Source of the DNA: Bufo bufo
Taxonomy: Eukaryota; Chordata; Amphibia; Anura; Bufonidae
Reading direction: 5' to 3'
Assembly (NCBI RefSeq): GCF_905171765.1
Contig: NC_053392.1
Coordinates: forward strand, 445,250,837-445,314,836
DNA: 64,000 bases
Shown here: in pieces, positions 1-10,417 of the stretch
Layout of the letters: each line of letters opens with the position of its first letter
How positions within the stretch are numbered: the stretch's first letter is position 1
Notes under the pieces: model-generated
Told to the model about the DNA's origin: nothing
What the model saw: only the letters and a program-made list of their open reading frames with translations
The model's database searches: none
Translations under genes and position numbers: made by a program

Positions 1-618
1 TATACTACATCAGGGGCAAGCTGAGCCTGTCACCAAGTGCATTTAACCATCAATAGTGTGGTTATTTTTGGGCTATATCCCACATCAGGGTCAAGCTGTC
101 ATCAAGTGCATTTAACCATCAATAGTGTGGTTATTTTTTGGCCATATACTACATCAGGGGCAAGCTGAGCCTGTCACGAAGTGCATTTAACCATCAATAG
201 TGTGGTTATTTTTTGGCCATATACTACATCAGGGGCAAGCTGAGCCTGTCACAAGTGCATTTAACCATCAATAGTGTGGTTATTTTTTGGCTATATCCTA
301 CATCAGGGTCAAGCTGTCATCAAGTGCATTTAACCATCAATAGTGTGGTAATTTTTTGGCCATATACTACATCAGGGGCAAGCTGAGCCTGTCACGAAGT
401 GCATTTAACCATCAATAGTGTGGTTATTTTTTGGCTATATCCTACATCAGGGTCAAGCTGTCATCAAGTGCATTTAACCATCAATAGTGTGGTTATTTTT
501 TGGCCATATACTACATCAGGTGCAAGCTGAGCCTGTCACGAAGTGCATTTAACCATCAATAGTGTGGTTATTTTTTGGCTATATCCTACATCAGGGTCAA
601 GCTGAGCCTGTCACCAAG
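1..618. repeat. Minisatellite array, alternating 69/75 bp units
   Basis: Eight copies of a unit containing CAATAGTGTGGTTATTTTTT recur at intervals of 69, 75, 73, 69, 74, 69 and 77 bp. Long units carry a GAGCCTGTCAC segment that short units lack, so the array is a higher-order dimer of about 144 bp. It continues to the left edge of the window. It is non-coding and lies upstream of the transposase, as do the arrays of the other hAT copies here. Confidence 0.9.
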
Positions 619-1345
619 TTATTCTCAATAACTTCACACATAAGCTACTGTGCAATTCCAAGTCTAATTCTGTGTGTAAATGTATACCTGTCACCCAGCG
701 CCTAAAAAATAGGCCTCAAATTTATATTCATCCAAATCTGTCATTATTGCTTTAGCTGGTCAAGTTATTTAGTGTCCGTCAAAGCACAGTTTTTGTTCTG
801 GGCTGAAATACAATTCCCAATTTTGCAATTCTCTAAATTAGTGGTTTCTGCTGTATCAGGCCTACTTTAAATCTATCCCTAAAAGGGTATATAAGATTCA
901 AGGTGCAGATAGGGTTATTCTCAATAACTTCACACACACGCTACAGTGCAATTCCAAGTCTAATTCTGTGTGTAAATGTATACCTGTCACCCAGCGCCTA
1001 AAAAATAGGCCTCAAATTTATTTTCATCCAAATCTGTCATTATTGCTTTAGCTGGTCAAGTTATTTAGTGTCCGTCAAAGCACAGTTTTTGTTCTGGGTT
1101 GAAATACAATTCCCTATTTTGCAATTCTCTAAATTAGTGGTTTCTGCTGTATCAGGCCTACTTTAAATCTATCCCTAAAAGGGTATATTAGATTCAAGGT
1201 GCTGATAGGGTAATTCTCAATAACTTCACACACACGCTACTGTGCAGATCCAAGTCTAATTGTGTCCGTAAACGTATACCTCTCACCCAGCGCCTAAATA
1301 ATAGGCCTCAAATTTATATTCAGCTAAATCTGTCATTACTGCTGT
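619..1345. repeat. 296-bp tandem repeat, about 2.5 copies
   Basis: The segment starting TTATTCTCAATAACTTCACA begins at 619, 915 and 1211, an exact period of 296 bp. The first two units are nearly identical. The third breaks down after about 120 bp. The array sits between the minisatellite and the transposase start and belongs to hAT element 1. It has no coding content. Confidence 0.9.
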
Positions 1346-1475
1346 GCCTGTATTAGTGTAATACGGTACCTAAATAGATAGCCAGATAGTGTTAGGTGTC
1401 TGTAAAAAAAGGCCTGAATTTGAATTCAATACATTGGGCCAAATAATATTTTTCTTATTGAGGTGAACGGTAACA

Positions 1476-4400
1476 ATGAGGAAAACATCTAGTAAGGGAC
1501 GCGGACATGGTCGTGGTGGTGTTAGTGGACCCTCTGGTGCTGGGAGAGGACGTGGCCGTTCTGCCACAGCCACACGTCCTAGTGTACCAACTACCTCAGG
1601 TCCCAGTAGCCGCCAGAATTTACAGCCATATTTGGTGGGGCCCAATGCCGTTCTAAGGATGGTAAGGCCTGAGCAGGTACAGGCATTAGTCAATTGGGTG
1701 GCCGACAGTGGATCCAGCACGTTCACATTATCTCCCACCCAGTCTTCTGCAGAAAGCACAAAGATGGTGCATGAAAACCAAGCCCATCAGTCTGTCACAT
1801 CACCCCCATGCATATCAGGGAAACTGTCTGAGCCTCAAGTTATGCAGCAGTCTCTTATGGCAGGGTTTCCCAAGGGCATCCACCTAGACCTTCCCCAGCG
1901 GTGGAAGACATAAAATGTACTAACGCACAACCACTTATGTTTCCTGATGATGAGGACATGGGAATACCACCTCAGCACGTCTCTGATGATGACGAAACAC
2001 AGGTTCCAACTGCTGCGTCTTTCTGCAGTGTGCAGACTGAACAGGAGGTCAGGGATCAAGGCGATACAGGGGACGATGAGGTCCTAGACCCCACATGGAA
2101 TGAAGGTCGTGCCACTGACTTTCACAGTTCGGAGGAAGAGGCAGTGGTGAGACCGAGCCAACAGCATAGCAAAAGACAAAGAGGGAGCAGTGGGCAAAAG
2201 CAGAACACCCGCCGCCAAGAGACTCTGCCTGCTACTGACCGCCGCCATCTGGGACCGAGCACCCCAAAGGCAGCTTCAAGGAGTTCCCTGGCATGGCACT
2301 TCTTCAAACAATGTGCCGACGACAAGACCCGAGTGGTTTGCACGCTGTGCCATCAGAGCCTGAAGCGAGGCATTAACGTTCTGAACCTTAGCACAACCTG
2401 CATGACCAGGCACCTGCATGCAAAGCATGAACTGCAGTGGAGTAAACACCGTAAAAACAAGGAAGTCACTCAGGCTCCCCCTGCTACCTCTTCTGCTGCT
2501 GCCGCCTCGGCCTCTTCTGCTGCTGCTGCCGCCTCGGCCTCTTCCTCCGCCTCTGGAGGAACGTTGGCACCTGCTGCCCAGCAAACATGGGATGTACCAC
2601 CAACACCACCACCTGCGTCATAAAGCATCTCAACCATGTCACACGGCAGCGTTCAGCTCTCCATCTCACAAACATTTGAGAGAAAGCGTAAATTTCCCAC
2701 CTAGCCACCCTCGATCCCTGGCCCTGAATGCCAGCATTTCTAAACTACTGGCCTATGAAATGCTGTCATTTAGGCTGGTGGACACAGACAGCTTCAAACA
2801 GCTCATGTCGCTTGCTGTCCTACAGTATGTTGTTCCCAGCCGCCACTACTTCTCCAAGAGAGCCGTGCCTTCCCTGCACAACCAAGTATCAGATAAAATC
2901 AAGTGTGCACTGCGCAACGCCATCTGTGGCAAGGTCCACCTAACCACAGATACGTGGACCAGTAAGCACGGCCAGGGACGCTATATCTCCCTAACTGCAC
3001 ACTGGGTAAATGTAGTGGCGGCTGGGCCCCAGGCGGAGAGCTGTTTGGCGCACGTCCTTCCGCCGCCAAGGATCACAGGGCAACATTCTTTGCCTCCTGT
3101 CTCCTCCTCCTCCTACTCAGCTTCCTCCTCCTCTTCTTCCACCTGCTCATCCAGTCAGCCACACACCTTCACCACCAACTTCAGCACAGCCCGGGGTAAA
3201 CGTCAGCAGGCCATTCTGAAACTCATATGTTTGGGGGACAGGCCCCACACCGCACAAGAGTTGTGGCAGGGTATAGAACAACAGACCGACGAGTGGTTGC
3301 TGCCGGTGAGCCTCAAGCCCGGCCTAGTGGTGTGCGATAATGGGCAGGTCTGGGACTAGCCGATTTGACGCACATCCCTTGCCTGGCGCATGTGCTGAAT
3401 TTTGTGGTGCAGAAGTTCATTCGCAACTACCCCGACATGTCAGAGCAGCTGCATAAAATGCGGGCTGTCTGTTCGCGCTTTCGGCGTTCACATCCTGCCG
3501 CTGCTCGCCTGTCTGCGCTACAGCGTAACTTCGGCCTTCCCGCTCACCGCCTCATATGCGACGTGCCCACCAGGTGGAACTCCACCTTGCACATGCTGGA
3601 CAGACTGTGCGAGCAGCAGCAGGCCATAGTGGAGTTTCAGCTGCAGCACGCACGGGTCAGTCGCACTGCAGAACAGCACCACTCCACCACCAATGACTGG
3701 GCCTCCATGCGAGACCTGTGTGCCCTGTTGCGCTGTTTCGAGTACTCCACCAACATGGCCAGTGGCGATGACGCCGTTATCAGCGTTACAATACCACTTC
3801 TATGTCTCCTTGAGAAAACACTTAGGGCGATGATGGAAGAGGAGGTGGCCGAGGAGGAGGAGGAGGAGGAGGAGGAGGAGGAAGAGGGGTCATTTTTAGC
3901 ACTTTCAGGCCAGTCTCTTCGAAGTGACTCAGAGGGAGTTTTTTTGCAACAGCAGAGGCCAGGTACAAATGTGGCCAGACAGGGCCCACTACTGGAGGAC
4001 GAGGAGGACGAGGATGAGTAGGAGGTGGAAGAGGATGAGGATGAAGCATGTTCACAGCGGGGTGGCACCCAACGCAGCTCGGGCCCATCACTGGTGCGTG
4101 GCTGGGGGGAAACGCAGGGCGATGACGATATGCCTCCCACAGAGGACAGCTTGTCCTTACCTCTGGGCAGCCTGGCACACATGAGCGACTACATGCTGCA
4201 GTGCCTGCGCAACGACAGCAGAGTTGCCCACATTTTAACGTGTGCAGAGTACTGGGTTGCCACCCTACTGGATCCACGGTACAAAGACAATGTGCCCACC
4301 TTACTTCCTGCACTGGAGCGTGATAGGAAGATGCGCGAGTACAAGCGCACGTTGGTAGACGCGCTACTGAGAGCATTCCCAAATGTCACAGGGGAACCAG

Positions 4401-4873
4401 TGGAAGCCCAAGGCGAAGGCAGAGGAGGAGCAAGAGGTCGCCAACGCAGCTGTGTCACGGCCAGCTCCTCTGAGGGCAGAGTTAGCATGGCAGAGATGTG
4501 GAAAAGTTTTGTCACCACGCCACAGCTAACTGCACCACCACCTGATACGGAACGTGTTAGCAGGAGGCAACATTTCACTAACATGGTGGAACAGTACCTG
4601 TGCACACCCCTCCACGTACTGACTGATGGTTCAGCCATATTCAACTTCTTAGTCTCCAAATTGTCCACGTGGCCAGAGCTAGCCTTTTATGCCTTGGAGG
4701 TGCTGGCCTGCCCGGCGGCCAGCATTTTGTCTGAACGTGTATTCAGCACGGTAGGGGGCGTCATTACAGACAAACGCAGCCGCCTGTCTACAGCCAACGT
4801 GGACAAGCTGACGTTCATAAAAATGAACCAGGCATGGATCCCACAGGACCTGTCCATCCCTTGTGCAGATTAG
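1476..4873 (+). pseudogene. hAT transposase, BED-finger type, frameshifted
   Basis: This once encoded a hAT transposase, which cuts and pastes its element in the nucleus. The open segments are 1476-1913, 1901-2623, 2418-3359 and 3365-4873. Joining them implies at least three frameshifts, and an in-frame TAG lies at 4019-4021. The N-terminus is Gly/Arg-rich (GRGHGRGG). A BED zinc finger follows, with WHFFKQC, then CTLC and RHLHAKH at about 2290-2440. The RNase-H-like core shows LTTDTW (first catalytic Asp) near 2940 and VVCDNG (second Asp) near 3330. The C-terminal dimerisation block is clear: WPELAFYALEVLACPAAS, SERVFSTVGG, TDKRSRL (about 4670-4790). An acidic Glu run at 3837-3893 comes from a GAG microsatellite. 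Recognition is secure and the protein cannot be functional. Confidence 0.92.
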
Positions 4874-4989
4874 ACATTAACTACCTCACCTTAACCATAT
4901 ATTATTGTACTCCAGGGCACTTCCTCATTCAATCCTATTTTTATTTTCATTTTACCATTATATTGCGGGGCAACCCAAAGTTGAATGAA

Positions 4990-5876
4990 CCTCTCCTCTG
5001 TCTGGGTGCCGGGGCCTAAAAATATCTGACAGTGGCCTGTTCCAGTGGTGGGTGACATGAAGCCTGATTCTCTGCTATGACATGAAGACTGATTCTCTGC
5101 TGACATGAAGCCTGAATCTCTGTTATGGGACCTCTCTCCTCTGTCTGGGTGCCGGGGCCTAAAAATATCTGACAGTGGCCTGTTCCAGTGGTGGGTGACA
5201 TGAAGCCTGATTCTCTGCTATGACATGAAGACTGATTCTCTGCTGACATGAAGCCTGAATCTCTGTTATGGGACCTCTCTTCTCTGTCTGGGTGCCGGGG
5301 CCTAAAAATATCTGACAATGGACTGTTCCAGTGGTGGGTGACGTGAAGCCTGATTCTCTGCTATGACATGAAGCCTGATTCTCTGCTATGACATGAAGAC
5401 TGATTCTCTGCTGACATGAAGCCTGAATCTCTGTTATGGGACCTCTCTTCTCTGTCTGGGTGCCGGGGCCTAAAAATATCTGACAATGGACTGTTCCAGT
5501 GGTGGGTGACGTGAAGCCTGATTCTCTGCTATGACATGAAGCCAGATTCTCTGCTTTGGGACCTCTCTCCTCTGCCTGGGTGCCTGGGCCTAAATATCTG
5601 ACAATGGACTGTTCCAGTGGTGGGTGACGTGAAGCCTGATTCTCTGCTATGACATGAAGCCTGATTCTCTGCTATGACATGAAGACTGATTCTCTGCTGA
5701 CATGAAGCCAGATTCTATGTTATGGGACCTCTCTCCTCTGCCTGGGTGCCGGGGCCTAAATATCTGACAATGGACTGTTCTAGTTTTGGGTGACGTGAAG
5801 CCTGATTCTCTGCTATGACATGAAGACTGATTCTCTGCTGACATGAAGCCTGATTCTCTGCTATGGGACCTCTCTC
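4990..5876. repeat. Nested tandem array downstream of hAT 1 transposase
   Basis: Units begin with CCTCT..CTGTCTGGGTGCCGG at about 4990, 5131, 5272, 5443, 5551, 5727 and 5867, giving lengths of roughly 141, 142, 171, 108, 176 and 140 bp. The length differences come from an inner repeat of about 25 bp, GACATGAAGCCTGATTCTCT, present in variable number. It is therefore a two-level repeat. It follows the transposase stop by about 115 bp and seems to be part of the element's 3' untranslated region. Confidence 0.88.
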
Positions 5877-5989
5877 CAATTGATATTGGTTAATTTTTAT
5901 TTATTTTATTTTTATTCATTTCCCTATCCACATTTGTTTGCAGGGGATTTAACTACATTTTGCTGCCTTTTGCAGCCCTCTAGCCCTTT

Positions 5990-6161
5990 CCTGGGCTGTT
6001 TTACAGCCTTTTTAGTGCCGAAAAGTTCGGGTCCCCATTGACTTCAATGGGGTTCGGGTTCGGGACGAAGCTCGGGTCGGGTTCGGATCCCGAACCCGAA
6101 CAATTCCGTTAAGTTCGGCCGAACTTCTCGAACCCGAACATCCAGGTGTTTGCTCAACTCT
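5990..6161. repeat. hAT 3' subterminal palindromes and terminus
   Basis: The segment has many copies of GTTCGGG and its complement CCCGAAC, some as direct palindromes, and ends CGAACCCGAACATCCAGG followed by TGTTTGCTCAACTCT. Matching ends occur at 31640-31710 and 33690-33760. Subterminal short repeats are the usual binding sites of hAT transposases, so these are probably the transposase contact sites of this family. That function is inferred. Confidence 0.75.
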
Positions 6162-7037
6162 TTTTCCAATCATGGACAGCTCTCTTTAAGTCACACCACA
6201 GATTTTCAATTATATTCAGGTCTGGGGATTGAGATGGCCATTCCAGAACATTGTACTTGTTCCTCTGCATAAATGCCTTAGTAGATTTTGAGCAGTGTTT
6301 AGGGTCGTTGTCTTGTTGAAAGATCCAGCCCCGGCGCAGCTTAAGCTTTGTCACTGATTCCTGGACATTGGTCTCCAGAATCTGCTGATACTGAGTGGAA
6401 TCCATGCGTCCCTCAACTTTGACAAGATTCCCAGTCCCTGCACTGGCCAAACAGCCCCAGAGCATGATGGAACCACCACCATAGTTTACTGTAGGTAGCA
6501 GGTGTTTTTCTTGGAATGCTGTGTTCTTTTTCCTCCATGCATAACGCCCCCTGTTATGGCCAAATAACTAAATTTTAGTTTCATCAGTCCACAGCACCTT
6601 ATTCCAAAATGAAGCTGGCTTGTCCAAATGTGCTTTAGCCAACATCAAGCGGCACTTTTTGTGCTGTGGGCGGAGAAAAGGCTTCCTCTGCATCACTCTC
6701 GCATACAGCATCTCCTTGTGTAAAGTGCGCCGAATGGTTGAACGATGCACAGTGACTCCATATGCAGCAAGATGATGTTGTAGGTCTTTGGTGCTGGTCT
6801 GTGGGTTGACTCTGACTGTTCTCACCATTTGTCGCTTCTGTCTATTCGAGATTTTTCTTGGTCACTTTGAGCCTTAACTTGAACTTAACCTGTGGTCTTC
6901 CATTTCCTCAATATGTTCCTAACTTTGGAAACAGACAGCTGAACTCTCTTAGACAGCTTTCTGTATCCTTCCCCTAAACCATGATGGTGAACAATCTTTG
7001 TCTTCAGGTCATTTGAGAGTTGTTTTGAGACCCCCAT
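6162..7037 (-). pseudogene. Tc1-like transposase, truncated and broken
   Basis: The gene starts at 7037 with MGVSKQLSNDLKTKIV, a typical Tc1 N-terminus with paired helix-turn-helix domains. The frame stops soon after KWKTTG near 6890 and resumes with VNPQTSTKDL and HRSTIRRTLH. The first catalytic Asp is in VLWTDET and the second in FQQDNDPKH. After 34 residues the Glu follows in NIIENLW, where the usual Pro of NPIEN is replaced by Ile. The frame breaks again between 6568 and 6465, and the end after DLKRAVHDWKK is lost at the hAT border. It is a non-functional relic of a DD34E Tc1 family. Confidence 0.87.
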
Positions 7038-7430
7038 GTTGCTACTCTTCAAAGAAAATTAAAAGAGGAGGGAAACTTACAATTGACCCCCTTAAATATT
7101 CTTTCTCATAATTGGATTCACCTGTGTATGTAGGTCAGAGGTCACTGAGCTTACCAAGCCAATTTGAGTTCCAATAATTAGTTCTAAAGGTTTTGGAATC
7201 AATAAAATGACAACAGTGCCCAAATTTATGCACCTGCCTAATTTTGTTTAAACAATTATAGTACACTTTCTGTAAATCCAATAAACTTAATTTCACATCT
7301 CACATCAAATATCACTGTTTGTGTCTCCTATATGATATATTTAACTGACATTTTTTATCGTAACAACTAACGATTTATACAGGAAAATCATGACGATTAA
7401 CAAGGTTGCCCAAACATTTGCATCCCACTG
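6162..7430 (-). mobile_element. Tc1/mariner element (DD34E), 3' part missing
   Basis: The minus strand reads from a 5' terminus at 7430, CAGTGGGATGCAAATG, flanked by TA at 7431-7432. A leader of about 390 bp is followed by a broken transposase. The element stops inside the transposase C-terminus at the hAT 1 boundary, so the last part of the gene and the 3' inverted repeat are absent. If hAT 1 inserted into it, the missing half lies left of the window. Confidence 0.85.
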
Positions 7431-7432
7431 TA

Positions 7433-7784
7433 TTTGTTTGGTGTTAGGGGTGTATATATTAACAAGTGTGACTTTACTTCCATGCAGTGTTCCCTTCAGG
7501 AATATATAACGTCCACTTGGGTCAATATAGTGAGCCTGCTCTTTGAAGGGGACATTAGTTCCAATTCCTATTGAAGCCCCTCTAGAAGCAGAGGAATGTG
7601 TGCTATGATACCACTTTTTATAGTGCTTAGTAAATAGGTTAGGGATATGGTTGTGCTTAAAGTGGGTCTCCTGCAGAAATAGAATATCTGCTTTTTCTTT
7701 CTTAAGTACATGAAAAATTTGACTCCTCTTTTGTGGTACGTTAAGCCCCTTAACATTAAAGGAGACCACTTTCATTAAACCCAT
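7433..7784 (-). pseudogene. LINE ORF2 endonuclease N-terminus, truncated
   Basis: This is the start of an L1-type ORF2. It reads MGLMKVVSFNVKGLN, with the apurinic-endonuclease N-motif (FNVKGLN), then ILFLQETHF, where the Gln-Glu-Thr carries the catalytic Glu. It continues through RGASIGIG and VTLVNIYTPN. About 117 residues remain of a protein usually over 1,200 long. The reverse transcriptase is missing because a Tc1 element interrupts the frame at 7432. It would have nicked target DNA for target-primed reverse transcription. Confidence 0.88.
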
Positions 7785-8936
7785 ACTGTCGACAATAGAA
7801 CATGTGATAAGCGGCTATTACCCAACTTATCAGATAGAGAAACAGATTTGACCCGATAAAAGAACTTAAAAGTATAATAACAAAGCAATAATTTAAACTG
7901 ACGGTCCATGAGACCAACAATACTGTTGAGTAGGTTGTTACACTAACAGTGAGGTACCCAGCCACAACTTAGTCAAGAATGTGGTCTAGGTAATATAAAG
8001 GGTGGATGGAGGGGGGGGAAGGAAGGGAGGGGACAGACACCCGGAGAAAGGATGTACAATCACAAATGTATGGAAAGGCACAAAGGACAAGAAGGAAGGA
8101 AGAAAGGAGGGGAGGGAACAACTGTGTATTACACAAAGCCTGTGTACGGTCACACAGCACAGTATGATTATATATGTGCTGACTGGGGAGCATTTTAACA
8201 CTTGTTTCACCACTTGCTTGAAACAAATCATCTACTCCAGTCAGTAAATCTCTAAACATTCCCAATATATTATATCAAAGAACTGCGAGTTACCTCGTCT
8301 ATGGGGGGAACTTCAGAATAGAGAACTACATCAAAGGACGGTGTAGTGTAGAAAGAAAGTAGGGAGAAAATATTACCCGCAATAAAGCAATGGGGTCTTT
8401 GGAATTATATATCCCATAGCTCTGTCTGTGTAGGTTCATATCTCACTTATCACTCAAATTTCCGAACCAGCACCAGCACAACATATGTGTATCAGCAAAT
8501 CGCATTTGCAGGAACTGCTTGGGAAATCGGAGACAAATGTGTAGCTGAGACACTAAAAACACAGCATGTATAAGCACATTGAAGTGTGATAGCCTTATTA
8601 ACGTAAGCATTCAATTCAGCAAATAAATAACAAATCAAAGCATTTCAGGAGTTTCAGAAATATATCCCCCTCAGCTTTCCATTCATCTAACTGAGCTGAA
8701 TAAAACTGGCGGGGGGTAAAAGTGAAGAAAAACCGGAAAGGCATTTAATCAAAGCATGTATGAATGCTTAAGACTCTAATAATACATCACCAAACAGAAA
8801 CTCAGATGGCAAAGAATGACTATAGGATATATCATACTCCTAATTCAAAGAGTACAGTATTCTTCAGAGCTGGGCTCCATTTTCAGGTGTCCTTTAATTC
8901 AGTATTGCGCTTCTTGGCAATGGGCGACTTGAATTT
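7785..8936. other. Inter-ORF spacer of L1-like LINE
   Basis: This 1.15 kb stretch separates ORF1 from ORF2 of the LINE. It contains no convincing gene. A purine-rich tract at about 8002-8120 (GGGGGGGAAGGAAGGGAGGG and relatives) is its only marked feature. L1 spacers are usually tens of bases, so either this family has a long spacer or another unrecognised insertion lies here. Confidence 0.5.
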
Positions 8937-9845
8937 TCAGACTATCTGCCAGTCATCTCCTGGAGGTAGTGGTGGGAATTTGGTCCCACCTGCAAGTGGC
9001 AGCCAAGAAGGAATGTCCAGAGGCTCCATTTTCAAAATGTTCCACACCTTATTGAGGTCAGTCGGATGGCGGATGATAACCTGCTTGCCATTAATAGAGG
9101 TATATAGGCCAAATGGAAATAGCCACCTTTGGGGTTTTAGCGCTCTGCGTTTGGCTAGTGTGCTGGCTGCCAGATCCTGGAATATTTGTATCTTGGCGTT
9201 GTCCAGGAGTATTTCACCCTTCGCCCTGGCAGCACTTAATATGGCGGCGGTGTCGATGTAATTAAGTAGTCCGCAAATAATGTCCCGCGGCGGGCCATCT
9301 GCTTGGGGCTTAGGCCTTAGGGCTCTATGAGCTCTCTCCACTACTACCACATCTGCCCTCTCTTGGCCCAGTATAGAGGAGAAAATTTGACTGACCGTGG
9401 TACGTATCGCCTCTGTTTGTATGTCCTCCGGAACACCCCTTATACGAATATTCTTCCTCCGACTCCTGTTCTCTTGATCTTCGAGATGAAGGAAGGCGGA
9501 ATTTAGCTGTTCTTGCATTTCTTCTATGTTGGTTTGCAGGGCTCCACTGTGTTTGCTCATCGCCATTTGCTTCTCCTCTAAAGCTGCAACCCTTTGTCCA
9601 GTTTGTTTGATATCCGCTTTAATAGCGGACAGTTCTTTCATTACTGGCTCAAAAGATAGGGCTAAGGACTCTTTAAGAAAGGTCCTAGTGATCGGCATCG
9701 AGTCACATTCACAGTGTGTTTCAGACATGGCGCATGAGCCTTCATCATCCGAATCTTCTGTGTAGCTTTGTGCAGCAGCAGCGTCCGGCGCCATTTTGGA
9801 TCTACATGCCGGTGAAGACAACTTCTTTTTTAGATATTTTTCCAT
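8937..9845 (-). CDS. L1-like ORF1 RNA-binding protein, intact frame
   Basis: This open frame encodes a 302-residue L1-like ORF1 protein, the nucleic-acid chaperone that trimerises and coats LINE RNA in the cytoplasm. The N-terminus is charged, with MEKYLKKKL and an acidic DSDDEGS patch. Residues about 75-140 look like a coiled coil (heptads in VAALEEKQMAM, LQTNIEEMQEQLNSAF, LEDQENRSRR). The RNA-recognition motif starts at RRKNIRIRGVPED (about 137-149), and a C-terminal domain follows (KRRALKPQ, YTSINGKQVIIRHP). It has no internal stop although its ORF2 is destroyed, so it is either young or open by chance. I chose the first Met of the frame as start. It is a transposon protein, not a host gene. 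Confidence 0.85.
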   Translation of the reverse strand: MEKYLKKKLSSPACRSKMAPDAAAAQSYTEDSDDEGSCAMSETHCECDSMPITRTFLKESLALSFEPVMKELSAIKADIKQTGQRVAALEEKQMAMSKHSGALQTNIEEMQEQLNSAFLHLEDQENRSRRKNIRIRGVPEDIQTEAIRTTVSQIFSSILGQERADVVVVERAHRALRPKPQADGPPRDIICGLLNYIDTAAILSAARAKGEILLDNAKIQIFQDLAASTLAKRRALKPQRWLFPFGLYTSINGKQVIIRHPTDLNKVWNILKMEPLDIPSWLPLAGGTKFPPLPPGDDWQIV

Positions 9846-10044
9846 ATCTGACTGTCCTCTGTTATGTCTTGGAGTTCCCTGGGACTCTCTAGCTTTATCT
9901 TTCGTCGGTTTCCCTATAGTTTAGGGTAAAGGGAATGCTGTAATATGCTGTTATATGCGCTGTGGACCGGAGCACTTGAGTCAAGCAGCCATTCCCTGAT
10001 GCGGCTAGCTCCGCCCCCCAGTCTCTTCTGCTTTTTGATGACTC
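9846..10044 (-). other. 5' leader of L1-like LINE
   Basis: About 200 bp upstream of ORF1, without an open frame, reach to the hAT 2 fragment. On the minus strand this should be the LINE 5' untranslated region. No promoter motif is clear. The exact 5' end is uncertain because GGCTAG repeats on both sides of the junction blur it. Confidence 0.45.
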
Positions 10045-10056
10045 TAGCCCTGCGGC

Positions 10057-10417
10057 TAGCCCTGCCCCAGAAGTGGAAGAGATTGAGTGCACCGATGCCT
10101 AACCACTTATGTTTCAAGATGAGTACATGGGAGGACCACCGCAGCACATCTCGGATAATGACAAAACACAGGTGCCAACTGTTGTGGCTTTCCGCAGTGT
10201 GCAGACCGACAAGGAGGGCAGGGGTGAAGACTGAGTGGAAGATGATGTGGAGAACGATGAGGACCTCGACCCCACATGGAATCAAGGTCATGCGAGTGAC
10301 CTGTGTAGTTCGGAGCAAGAGGTGGTGGTCGCACAGAGCCACCAACACAGCAGAACAGGGAGCAGGATGCAAAAGCGGAGCCGGCGTCTCCTAGACAGTA
10401 TTCCTGCTACTGCCCAA
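10057..10417 (+). pseudogene. hAT 2 transposase N-terminal fragment
   Basis: This is homologous to 1888-2225 of hAT element 1. In frame it reads VEEIECTDAQPLMF, then PPQHISDNDKTQVPT and DLDPTWNQGHA, against VEDIKCTNAQPLMF, PPQHVSDDDETQVPT and LDPTWNEGRA in copy 1. It carries a TGA stop at 10232-10234. Only the acidic linker before the BED finger remains. The left edge meets the 5' end of an L1-like LINE and the right edge meets the TAGTGTTGAGC terminus of the AATATT element. The C-terminal part of a related gene resumes at 27973. Confidence 0.85.

Larger units (their letters stand above)
1..6161 (+). mobile_element. hAT element 1, 5' end outside window, degenerate
   Basis: This is one decayed hAT DNA transposon. 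In order it holds a 69-77 bp tandem array, a 296 bp tandem array, a broken BED-finger transposase, a second tandem array, and a 3' end rich in GTTCGGG palindromes that closes with GCTCAACTCT, the mirror of the TAGAGTTGAGC type of hAT terminus. No 5' terminus is visible, so the element starts left of the window and its target duplication cannot be tested. Beyond 6161 the sequence changes abruptly to the inside of a Tc1 transposase gene, so the hAT probably landed in that Tc1. Family assignment is firm from the transposase; the exact right boundary is good to a few bases. Confidence 0.85.
7433..10044 (-). mobile_element. L1-like LINE, 5' half
   Basis: On the minus strand this holds a short 5' region (9846-10044), ORF1 (8937-9845), an unusually long inter-ORF stretch (7785-8936) and the first about 117 codons of ORF2. 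ORF2 is cut where the Tc1 element begins at 7432. No poly(A) end is present. The 5' border with hAT fragment 2 lies near 10045-10057. The class is L1/Tx1-like from ORF1 and the endonuclease. I cannot name the family more finely. Confidence 0.82.

Noticed and set aside
1..618. CRISPR-like appearance of regularly repeated units
   Set aside because: Units are contiguous without unique spacers, length alternates, and the context is a eukaryotic hAT element.
3637..4382. Long Ser-, Pro- or Arg-rich open frames on the minus strand over the hAT 1 transposase
   Set aside because: They are antisense readings of the GAG/GGA microsatellite and the coding strand; no independent gene signal.
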